Below are positions 7,409 through 14,477 of a stretch of DNA of 18,380 nucleotides, piece by piece. The notes beneath the pieces are model-generated. The model saw nothing but the letters and a program-made list of their open reading frames with translations. It did no database searches and had not been told where the DNA came from. The stretch is from Verrucomicrobiota bacterium. GTDB lineage: Bacteria; Verrucomicrobiota; Verrucomicrobiia; Limisphaerales; UBA8199. A program made the position numbers and the translations under genes. The stretch covers positions 1 through 18,380 of the forward strand of contig JAPLUA010000181.1 in the NCBI GenBank assembly GCA_026397855.1, in the 5' to 3' direction. How positions within the stretch are numbered: position 1 is the first letter of the stretch; the number at the start of each line of letters is the position of its first letter.

Positions 7409-7608
7409 CTACTCCAGCAGTTGTCCCAGCGGGATCGCAAACAGCCGGTCGCCTTGTTTTACGGCTTCCTTCCCGTTGTAGGCCAGCACAACAATCCTTC
7501 CCCCATTTCTGCTTTCTACTTTCTGCTTGCCGCTTTTCAGGAGAGCACCACCGGCAACTGGCGCAGGGTCCGTTCGAGCCGGGGCGTGATTTCGCGGGAT
7601 AGGTAGCC
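7409..7608 (-). pseudogene. Two-ended relic of a DUF4143-type AAA ATPase
   Basis: Two frames hold the two ends of one protein family. At 7608-7537 the peptide GYLSREITPRLERTLRQLPV matches the usual opening of DUF4143 ATPases (MYLPREITPRL..., directly before the P-loop), but it has no ATG and hits a TGA where the Walker A motif should follow. At 7504-7409, GRIVVLAYNGKEAVKQGDRL and then FAIPLGQLLE matches the usual C-terminal strand and helix of the same family. About 350 central residues are missing. The roughly 30-bp joint is A/G-rich and encodes no recognisable part of the protein. A continuous 71-aa frame across 7409-7624 exists but mixes the real C-terminus with a wrong-frame N-terminus. 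Confidence 0.6.
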
Positions 7609-7610
7609 CG

Positions 7611-7706
7611 TCAGAATACAACACTGTATAGCGGCATTATGACACGATGGCAAGGCGGTTGCGGGAGTTCTTCTCCGGGGTATTGCATGCGCAGCTTGCG
7701 CACCAT
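7611..7706 (-). pseudogene. N-terminal stub of a REP-associated (Y1, IS200-like) transposase
   Basis: The minus frame from the ATG at 7706 reads MVRKLRMQYPG and then departs (EELPQPP...) to a stop at 7611. The first 11 residues match the highly conserved opening of REP-associated tyrosine transposases (typically MARKLRxxYPGAIYHVMNRG). The HUH motif and catalytic Tyr are absent, so it is inactive. The match is short, but length, start codon and register all agree. It lies directly upstream of the DUF4143 relic, with one end about 5 bp from the other. Confidence 0.5.
7616..7629. repeat. Small palindrome at the transposase-stub/ATPase-relic junction
   Basis: ATACA (7616-7620) and TGTAT (7625-7629) form perfect 5-bp arms around ACAC, just 5' of the DUF4143 relic on the minus strand. 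It may be a leftover operator or promoter of that gene. Confidence 0.3.
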
Positions 7707-7751
7707 CAGCCGAGTTCTATCCAGCCGTGATCTGGCGGCAGGCGAATATTA

Positions 7752-7775
7752 CAATCTCATTAACTGACCCCTTTA
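7752..7775 (+). repeat. Direct repeat copy A
   Basis: CAATCTCATTAAC, TGA, then CCCCTTTA. The same sequence without the central TGA recurs at 8737-8757 in the same orientation. The two copies bracket the lipoprotein gene. Confidence 0.6.
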
Positions 7776-7811
7776 CGTTGGGGTGGCAGTTAGAGCCGAC
7801 TGACGTCGGCT
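7767..7811 (-). terminator. Two hairpins downstream of the lipoprotein gene
   Basis: A perfect 7-bp stem AGCCGAC/GTCGGCT with a TGAC loop lies at 7794-7811. A second hairpin ACCCC/GGGGT with an 8-nt loop lies at 7767-7784. They begin 30 bp after the lipoprotein stop in its direction of transcription, so they could end its transcript. Neither has a T run. The first could also be a copy of a dispersed palindromic element. Confidence 0.45.
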
Positions 7812-7840
7812 GCTACCTGGTGGGGACTATTCCTGCGGCA

Positions 7841-8479
7841 TCACCCCACGCCGTAGGGGGGGAAAGTCCTTTCTGGCGGCTGATCAAGGAAGTAGAGCAT
7901 GAACTTCAGGATGAGCTGGCAGGCGGCTTCCGGGGTTCTGGGCGGATTCCTTCCGTAGAAATGACTATTGAGCAGGCGATAATAGGCCACCTGGCCGGAG
8001 GCATCCACGACATAACATTGGATGCCGATGATCTTTCCTTCGGACGGGGACATGACTTCCACAAACAGATGGATGTCGCCCACGGGTCGGGCGGTCCGCA
8101 CCCACTGGCTATAGGCATGGGCGCGATTCCAGGCGTAGCGGAGCTGGTTATGACCCAGAGGCAACGGCTTCACTTGGGGGGCGACCGTTGCGATGAGGCA
8201 ATTCGTCCAGCCCTTTGCCAGCAGTTGCTCCGCCATGACCTCGGCGGTGCCGGAGTATGCATCCTGGCGCATCCCCACGGGATCGGCGGCCGGGTAAACC
8301 ACGGCCTGCGCGGTGAAGCGTCCGGCCTTCAGCCGTTCGAAGGCCGCCCGGCATTGCTTGAGTTCGCTTTCGGACGGGGAACCGAAAGCGCGGGCGCAGG
8401 GATACACCATGAGCTTGCATCCTTGCATGACCGGGAGGAGCAGGAGCGCGAGGGGGAGCAGGATGGTCCGGATTCTCAT
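7841..8479 (-). CDS. Small putative lipoprotein of unknown function
   Basis: 212 aa. The N-terminus MRIRTILLPLALLLLPVMQGC is a lipoprotein signal with lipid-accepting Cys21; the lipobox MQGC is slightly unusual at -3 and -2. The mature part is alpha/beta with no membrane helix. Conserved-looking stretches are SELKQCRAAFERLKAGRFTA, AEQLLAKGWTNCLIATVAPQ, DIHLFVEVM and AYYRLLNSHFYG. I do not recognise a family and propose no function. The ATG at 8479 is supported by the signal peptide starting there. The gene stands alone between mobile-element debris and a long gene-free stretch, bracketed by a short direct repeat, and is followed by two hairpins. Confidence 0.75.
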   Translation of the reverse strand: MRIRTILLPLALLLLPVMQGCKLMVYPCARAFGSPSESELKQCRAAFERLKAGRFTAQAVVYPAADPVGMRQDAYSGTAEVMAEQLLAKGWTNCLIATVAPQVKPLPLGHNQLRYAWNRAHAYSQWVRTARPVGDIHLFVEVMSPSEGKIIGIQCYVVDASGQVAYYRLLNSHFYGRNPPRTPEAACQLILKFMLYFLDQPPERTFPPYGVG

Positions 8480-9024
8480 AGCTGGCGGAATCAGAGATCA
8501 TGTTGTTCAACGATCACGAGTCACTCTAACAGGCAAAGCAGCGACAGGGTTAATTGATATTTTGGGGATGGGTATTGATGGAAGTGATGATACCGCTGAA
8601 CGATGGGCGCAGCCACGGCGAGCCGAGGATGACAGCACATGGCCGAGACGGGTTCCCGGCGCTGGCTGGCACGACTGGTCGGGCTACGGTGTCATGATCA
8701 GTCGAATCGCCGGTCTATCTCAGGGCTTCTTGGTTCCAATCTCATTAACCCCCTTTAGGAACCCTCACCAGCACGCGATGAAAGTGTCAATAGTGACTTG
8801 TGCCGTAGAAGCTTGGCTTGCGGCTTGCGCTCCGCAGGCCTGAGCGATATTGGTTGGTCCGTGAGTTGTGCATTGACTGGCGGACCCGGCGACTGTTTGC
8901 GCGTCCGCCGGCAATCATGCCATCCACCGGTAATTTGTTGTATGTTTGTATGTTTTACTCGCAGTTCTCCACGGTGCAATCAGCCCGGGGGCGGTTGCGG
9001 CTGGGGGATTAGCATCTCACGCAA
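8480..9024. other. Gene-free stretch upstream of two divergent genes
   Basis: 545 bp between the lipoprotein (minus) and the nucleoside-hydrolase-like gene (plus). I translated both strands and saw only short unrelated frames with no family signature; a plus frame that crosses 8480-8843 starts inside the lipoprotein gene as its shadow. Visible structure: the second copy of the direct repeat at 8737-8757, a hairpin at about 8817-8839 (CTTGCGG against CCGCAGG with one G-T pair), and a TG-rich tract TTGTTGTATGTTTGTATG at 8935-8952. The promoters of both flanking genes should lie here, but none is clear. Confidence 0.45.
8737..8757 (+). repeat. Direct repeat copy B
   Basis: CAATCTCATTAAC followed directly by CCCCTTTA. 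It is identical to copy A at 7752-7775 except that the internal TGA is absent. Same orientation, about 985 bp away. Confidence 0.6.
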
Positions 9025-10134
9025 ATGAAATCGGCTCGCTTGAAACAGGCATGGGCACTGGTGATCGCGTGCGTGGCCGCCGGCGGGGTGTTTGGATCGG
9101 ACGCGAAGCCGGTGCCCACGCTTCACGTCACCGATTTGTTCCGGCCGCATATCGATCCCGACGACCACTGGGACCTGGCAACACAGTATGCGCTTGCCTG
9201 CCAGGGCAGGGTGGACTTGCGCGGGGTGATGATTGATCACCCGAATGCCGGGTGGGCCAAGGCGCCCGACATCGGCGCGGTGGCGCAGATGAACCACATC
9301 AGCGGCAAGGCGGTGCCGGTCGTCGTCGGGTCGCCGCGCGTGCCGTCGGCGGAGGAGATGAAGGCTGGCACGGCTGACCTGGCCGGCGTTCACGCGTTCC
9401 TGGAGCTGATGCGGCAATCGCCGCGACCTGTGGTCATCCACGTGGTCGGCTCATGCCGTGACGTGGCGCTGGCGGCGCGGCTTGAACCGGGGCTTTTTGC
9501 GCGGCGATGCGCCGCCATTTATCTCAACGCCGGCTCCGGCACGCCCGACCCGGCGAAGGCGCGCCAGCGGGAATACAACGTCGCCCTTGATCCTGCCAGC
9601 TACGCCGCGATGTTCGACCTGCCGTGCCCGGTTTATTGGCTGCCATGCTTTGAAGTTGTCAGCTCCACGCCGGCAGAAGGTCATCACGTGGCAACCTACG
9701 GTTCGTACTATCCTTTCCGGCAGAGCGAAATCCTTCCGTATTTGTCGGCCCGCGTGCAGAACTACTTCATGGCGATGTATGGCGGGGGGAAGAGCGCGGA
9801 CGGTTTGTGGCTGCAACAACTGGCTGCGCCGAAAGACCCCGGGGCGCTCGCCGCGCAGGGCAGCCGCGACCGTTACATGTGGTGCACGGCCGGATTCCTG
9901 CACGCCGCCGGGTTGACGGTGACGACGTCAGGCGCAATCGTGCCGTTGAAATCCGCCCGGGAGGAGGCATTCGCTTTTGAGCCGATCCGCGTCACGTGTT
10001 CGGCCGGCGGCATCACGGGGTGGTCCAAAGACCCGCGCTCCAGGAACCGCTTCATCCTGCGGGTAACCGATGTGGAGCGGTATCCATCCGCCATGACTTC
10101 CGCATTGAAGTCGCTGCTGACACAACTGCCCTGA
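9025..10134 (+). CDS. Exported nucleoside-hydrolase-fold protein
   Basis: 369 aa with a signal peptide (1-24, ALVIACVAAGGVFGS). The start of the mature part, HIDPDDHWDLATQYAL (42-57), is a variant of the Asp cluster that binds Ca2+ and ribose in inosine-uridine nucleoside hydrolases (usual form DTDxGxDDAxA). The second family landmark, REYNVALDPASYAAMF (182-197), fits their N-x-x-x-DP segment, and VVIHVVGSCRDVALAARLEP (136-155) fits the usual LxPLTNLA region with altered residues. Nucleoside hydrolases cleave the N-glycosidic bond of nucleosides. Because the Asp cluster is atypical, the substrate may differ or be a related sugar compound. Export suggests action in the periplasm or outside the cell. 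It is followed by a 173-bp gap and the cytochrome gene, so shared transcription is uncertain. Confidence 0.8.
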   Translation: MKSARLKQAWALVIACVAAGGVFGSDAKPVPTLHVTDLFRPHIDPDDHWDLATQYALACQGRVDLRGVMIDHPNAGWAKAPDIGAVAQMNHISGKAVPVVVGSPRVPSAEEMKAGTADLAGVHAFLELMRQSPRPVVIHVVGSCRDVALAARLEPGLFARRCAAIYLNAGSGTPDPAKARQREYNVALDPASYAAMFDLPCPVYWLPCFEVVSSTPAEGHHVATYGSYYPFRQSEILPYLSARVQNYFMAMYGGGKSADGLWLQQLAAPKDPGALAAQGSRDRYMWCTAGFLHAAGLTVTTSGAIVPLKSAREEAFAFEPIRVTCSAGGITGWSKDPRSRNRFILRVTDVERYPSAMTSALKSLLTQLP

Positions 10135-10188
10135 ATCATTCCCGAGGCTCTACCGCGCAGTGCCCGTCCCATAAACAGGGCAAACGCA

Positions 10189-10201
10189 GCCCTGGCAGGG
10201 C
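10189..10201 (+). terminator. Candidate terminator hairpin
   Basis: GCCCT and AGGGC pair around a GGC loop, about 55 bp after the nucleoside-hydrolase-like gene. An alternative TGCCC/GGGCA stem lies just before it (10161-10182). There is no T run. Confidence 0.3.
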
Positions 10202-10236
10202 ATTGGAGCCCTTTGTAAGATCCCGCTGGCTGCGGT

Positions 10237-10270
10237 CCGGGGTCAGGCCTTGCAACAAATAGCTCCCCGG
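10237..10270. repeat. Inverted repeat of REP type
   Basis: CCGGGG (10237-10242) and CCCCGG (10265-10270) are perfect arms 22 bp apart. The left part reads GGGGTCAGGCCTTGCAA, similar to the GGGGTCAG/CTGACCCC ends that accompany REP-associated transposases; direct repeat copy A also contains CTGACCCC. It could be an orphan REP-like element. Confidence 0.35.
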
Positions 10271-10307
10271 TCTTTGACATATTACCGTATGGGCCTAGTG
10301 TCATTAT

Positions 10308-12806
10308 GTGAGATCAAAGCCAAATGGGAGCGAGAAGCGGCACCTGCGTTGTACGAATACTGTTTTTCGACCCTTGCTGGGCAGCCTGCTCTGCGGGCTT
10401 GCGCTCACCGCCGGCGCCGCCAGCTCCACTATCCTCGGCTGGAACAACCTGGGCATGCATTGCATGGATAGCGATTATTCGGTCTTCACCGTCTTGCCGC
10501 CCTACAACACCCTCGAGGCCCAGCTCATTGTCGGGGGGAAGCTGGTCACCAACGGGGCCGGCTATACGGTGACCTACCAGGCGGTCGCAGACCGGTCGGG
10601 CTCCATCAACACCACTGCCGCCGGCAAAGGCAACTTTTACACCTACACGCCTTTCCTGTATGGAGCGCTCGCGATGGATGCGGGGCTTGCCGGTTGGGCG
10701 ATGCCGGGGCCGGCCAATATCCGCCAAACCAACCTTTTCCAGACCCTTAACGAGCCTGTGCACGGCGTCTTCACGCCCGTTAACTGGTTCCACGCCGAGG
10801 GCATTCCCATCACGCCCTTCGACGATGCGGGGCGAAAGAACACCTACCCGCTCATGCGCGTGATTGCCTGGAACAGTGCCAATCAGCCGATCGCCACTAA
10901 CGACGTCGTCCTGCCCGTGTCCGACGAGATGGATTGCCGGACCTGCCATGCCTCCGGCACGCAAGCCGCTGCCGCGCCGGCGGCCGGCTGGGCCTGGGAC
11001 GGGCTGCCGGAGCGCGACTACCGGCTCAACATCCTGCGCCTGCACGATGAGCACCAATTCGCGCAGCACGGAGCGGCTTACGCGGGCGCACTGGCGACCA
11101 ACGGCTACAACCCCGCCGGCCTCTACCGCCGCGTAACTGCGGATGGCAAGCCCGTCCTCTGCGCCCTTTGCCACGCCTCCGAGGCGTTGCAAACGGCGGG
11201 TTACCCTGGCGTTCCGCCGCTGACCACGTCGGTCCATTCGAAGCACGCCGGCGTGATGGACCCCGAATTAAAGATACCGCTGGATAACGCCGCCAATCGT
11301 GCCGCCTGCTATCGCTGCCATCCCGGCTCCACCACCCGCTGCCTGCGGGGGTCGATGGGCAGCGCGATTGCCGCCGATGGCTCGATGGAGATGCAGTGCC
11401 AGGGCTGCCACGGCAACATGAGCGCCGTCGGGTCCTCCAGCCGTGTCGGTTGGATCATGGAACCGAATTGCCAGGGCTGTCATACCGGCAATGCCGTCAC
11501 GAATAGCGGTCAGATTCGCTACACCTCGGTCTTCCAAACCAACGGCCTCCCGCGCGTGGTGACGAACCAGACCTTTGCCACCACGCCGAATATTCCGGCC
11601 TCGGGGCTGTCGCTCTATCGCTTTTCAACCGGGCATGGCGGCCTGCAATGCTCCGCCTGCCACGGTTCCACCCATGCGGAGTTTCCCAGCTCGCACGTCA
11701 ACGACAACGTGCGCAACATCGGCCTCCAGGGCCACTCAGGTGTTTTGTCCGAATGCACCGCCTGCCACACCTCCATGCCGACGAATACCGCTAGCGGACC
11801 GCACGGCATGCACCCTCTTGGCCAGGCCTGGGTGAGCGGCCACCAGCGCGCGGCGGAAAGCAACGTCACCCGGTGCCGGGCCTGCCACGGCGCCGATTAC
11901 CGTGGGACTGTCCTGTCACGGATGCTGGCCACCCGCACGATCAGCGGGCAGACCCTTTTCCAGGGGGCCATCGTGAGCTGCTACAATTGCCACAACGGGC
12001 CGGGCGGTCCCGACAGCGGCTCGGCTCCCGCAGCTCCCACTGCGACGGGCGTTGTTACCAACACCACCAATGACAAGGCGGTAGCCTTCCTGCTTCCGCT
12101 GACCGGGCCCGGAGCCTATCCGCGTATCGTCACCCAGGCCACCAACGGCGCTGTTGGCATAGACACCAACACTCATGTGGCTACCTATTTTCCCAGCCCG
12201 GGCTTTGTCGGCGCGGATCGCTTCACGTTCGCGGCATATGATGGTGCCAGGAATTCTACGCTCGTTACCGGCGCAGTCACCGTGGCACAGGGGCTGTTCT
12301 CGATCGGGGCTGCTGCGTATGCGCCGCCCGATTATCCGGCGGCCTGGCCGGCAGCCTTCACGGTTGTTCCCACCGTCACCAACCATGCCGCGCCGGTCAC
12401 CTTCGACTGGAACTTTGGCGACGGTTCCAGCCACGGCACCAACCAGTATGCTGCTCACGCCTACGCGCTGGCTGGCACCTACAATTGGTCCGTGATCTCC
12501 AGGGTGTCCACCGCCTCGGCTACCAACTACGGCACCATCGTCATCGGCAGCCCCGTGCAGCTCAGCACCACGCGCTCTCCCGGCCAGGTTACCCTCACAT
12601 GGCCCGCCACGATCGCTGACACGCTGCTGGAGAGCAGCAGCCTTTTGGGCGCTTCCGCCGGTATGCTATCGGAGAACAGTAACCCCTTGGCGCCTTCCGC
12701 GCCGTGGATATGGGTCACGAACGCCCCCAACGTGGGACCGAGCGTGATCAGCCTGACGCTGCCAGCCACAGGGCGGGAGTTCTTCCGCGTCCGGCGTCCG
12801 TGGTAA
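10308..12806 (+). CDS. Exported nonaheme cytochrome c with PKD and other beta domains
   Basis: 832 aa from a GTG at 10308; the signal peptide is about 13-38 (LLGSLLCGLALTAGAAS). Residues 42-200 form an unnamed non-heme domain opening with LGWNNLGMHCMDSDYSVF and LPPYNTLEAQLI. Nine CxxCH c-heme sites follow, with first Cys at 210, 285, 334, 364, 388, 448, 483, 523 and 558. Extra His residues between them could be axial ligands. Residues about 583-660 are a cadherin-like beta domain (YFPSPGFVGADRFTFAAYDG), 680-748 a PKD domain (FDWNFGDGSSHGTNQYAAHAY), and 750-832 a beta module ending in TGREFFRVRRPW. Such proteins carry electrons in the periplasm or at the cell surface; beta domains often mediate attachment. 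The electron partner is unknown and no cytochrome maturation genes are nearby. The start codon has no strong ribosome binding site. Confidence 0.88.
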   Translation: MRSKPNGSEKRHLRCTNTVFRPLLGSLLCGLALTAGAASSTILGWNNLGMHCMDSDYSVFTVLPPYNTLEAQLIVGGKLVTNGAGYTVTYQAVADRSGSINTTAAGKGNFYTYTPFLYGALAMDAGLAGWAMPGPANIRQTNLFQTLNEPVHGVFTPVNWFHAEGIPITPFDDAGRKNTYPLMRVIAWNSANQPIATNDVVLPVSDEMDCRTCHASGTQAAAAPAAGWAWDGLPERDYRLNILRLHDEHQFAQHGAAYAGALATNGYNPAGLYRRVTADGKPVLCALCHASEALQTAGYPGVPPLTTSVHSKHAGVMDPELKIPLDNAANRAACYRCHPGSTTRCLRGSMGSAIAADGSMEMQCQGCHGNMSAVGSSSRVGWIMEPNCQGCHTGNAVTNSGQIRYTSVFQTNGLPRVVTNQTFATTPNIPASGLSLYRFSTGHGGLQCSACHGSTHAEFPSSHVNDNVRNIGLQGHSGVLSECTACHTSMPTNTASGPHGMHPLGQAWVSGHQRAAESNVTRCRACHGADYRGTVLSRMLATRTISGQTLFQGAIVSCYNCHNGPGGPDSGSAPAAPTATGVVTNTTNDKAVAFLLPLTGPGAYPRIVTQATNGAVGIDTNTHVATYFPSPGFVGADRFTFAAYDGARNSTLVTGAVTVAQGLFSIGAAAYAPPDYPAAWPAAFTVVPTVTNHAAPVTFDWNFGDGSSHGTNQYAAHAYALAGTYNWSVISRVSTASATNYGTIVIGSPVQLSTTRSPGQVTLTWPATIADTLLESSSLLGASAGMLSENSNPLAPSAPWIWVTNAPNVGPSVISLTLPATGREFFRVRRPW

Positions 12807-13028
12807 GCAGCGGATCCTTTCCAGCGCAAACCGCCAGGGAATCCTCAAAATCAACACCAGGAGCGCTCACCGGCACGCGCTAGCCCGGATACTTCACACC
12901 CCCGAGCGCCGCGTGAGGGCAGTTTTGCTGCAGGGTGGATCCAATCAGCTTGCCTTCCGTTGGCTCGATCACTATTGATTGCCTTGGCCGCATGGTTGGT
13001 TCATGCCATGCCTTTCCCGAGTGTGCCA

Positions 13029-14412
13029 ATGAAATCCATTACAGAGTTAAGCCGCAAGATGGCGGGCTTCGGTTCGCTTTTCACGATTGTCTGCCACGCG
13101 ATGGCCGCTTCGCTCCCGGGAGACGTGGACGCCCTGGCCGAAAGGACGCGTCGCGAGTTCAACATTCCCGGAATCAGCGTGGCTATCGTCAAGGCTGGCC
13201 AGGCGGTCGTCGTCAAAGGCTATGGGGTGCGCCAGGCCGGCGAATCGGCCCCGGTGGACAGTGAAACGCTCTTCAATATCGGCTCGAATACCAAGGCCTT
13301 TACGGTTGCCGCGCTCGCGGCCCTGGTCGAGGAAGGGCGTCTGGATTGGGATGACCCCGTGACCAGGCATCTGCCCGGCTTTCAAATGTATGATGCGTGG
13401 GTGACGCGTGAGATGACGGTGCGCGATTTGCTCAGCCACCGCAGCAGCCTCGGCCTGGGGGCGGGCGACTTGCTCTGGTGGCCGGAAACGGGCTTCTCGC
13501 GCGAGGAGATTGTCGCCCGGCAGCGATTCATCAAGCCTGCCACGAGCTTTCGCAGCCGTTTTGCCTACGAGAATTGCCTCTATATTGTGGCGGGGCAGCT
13601 CGTCCAGGCCATTGCGGGAAAGACCTGGGAGGATGTTGTGCGGGAACGGTTGCTGGCGCCGCTGGGCATGAAGCACAGCAGCCTCGGCCGGGAAGCTCTC
13701 ACGGGCGTGGGCAACAAAGCCCTGCCGCACGTTCAGGCGGGACAGCAGCTTAAGACCGTGGCGTTTGGAAACCACTCCAATTTTGCCCCGGCCGGCGGCA
13801 TCAACTCGTGCGCCGCAGACATGGCCCGCTGGGTGACGGCTCTCCTGGAGGCCGCCAAAGCTGGTCCCGGACCTGGATTTGGGGATCGTTGTGCTCGGCA
13901 ACCATGAGGATTACCACGGGACGATGGCTCTCACCTACCACATTCTTGATCTCTATTTGGGAGCTCCGGCCACCGACTGGATCGCGGCCCTGCGCGGTGC
14001 CGTAGAGCAGGAGAAAGTTAAAGCCGGCCAAACGGAGGCGAGGCTGGCGGCGCAACGGAACGCGAACACGAAACCTTCCTTGCCCATTGCCAGCTATGCG
14101 GGGCGTTACCTCGACTCGTGGTATGGGGAAGCGGCGCTGACTGCGGAATCCGGAGGCCTGGTGCTCCGCTTCAGCCGCAGTCCCAGCCTGGTCGCCGACC
14201 TCGAGCACTGGCAGCACGACAGCTTTGTCGCCCGCTGGCGAAACCGCACGCTCAACGCGGATGCATTCGTTTACTTCGCCTTGAATCCGGACGGCACGGT
14301 CGAAGGCATGAAGATGCAGCCGGTCTCGCCGCTGACCGATTTCAGCTTCGACTTTCAGGATCTGGAGTTCAAACCCGTGCCCGCTTCCGCGGCCAAACCA
14401 CTTGCAAACTGA
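13029..14412 (+). pseudogene. Class C beta-lactamase-like serine hydrolase broken by internal deletion and frameshift
   Basis: The first frame (ATG at 13029, preferred over a TTG at 12960) encodes a signal peptide and the front of a serine hydrolase. It has the nucleophile motif SNTK (13284-13295), the YEN motif in FAYENCLYIV, and AGGINSCAADMARWVTALL. At about 13857-13870 the reading changes: this frame ends at 13907, while another frame continues with PDLDLGIVVLGNHEDYHG and a DUF3471-type C-terminal domain to 14412. Family members have roughly 100 residues between these two parts, including the HGG motif that completes the active site. Those residues are missing, so this looks like a deletion that also shifted the frame. 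The enzyme should be inactive. An assembly error is the alternative. Confidence 0.8.
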
Positions 14413-14477
14413 CGGCTAGATGGCATGGATGTTGGCAAAGGCGGGACAAAGTTGCCACGTCCACCAGATAAACGATT

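Noticed and set aside
7687..7767. Plus-strand 26-aa frame MRSLRTISRVLSSRD...
   Set aside because: Too short, no similarity seen, and antisense to the transposase stub and its upstream repeat.
7841..8843. Plus-strand frames across the lipoprotein gene and the gene-free stretch (for example 7727-8557 and 8313-8843)
   Set aside because: Antisense to the lipoprotein with its signal peptide and lipobox; no family signature in the part beyond it.
10274..10307. TTGACA at 10274-10279 as -35 of a promoter for the cytochrome gene
   Set aside because: The hexamer at proper spacing (TAGTGT) is a poor -10 and would start transcription at the GTG itself; CATTAT is 22 bp away. Probably chance.
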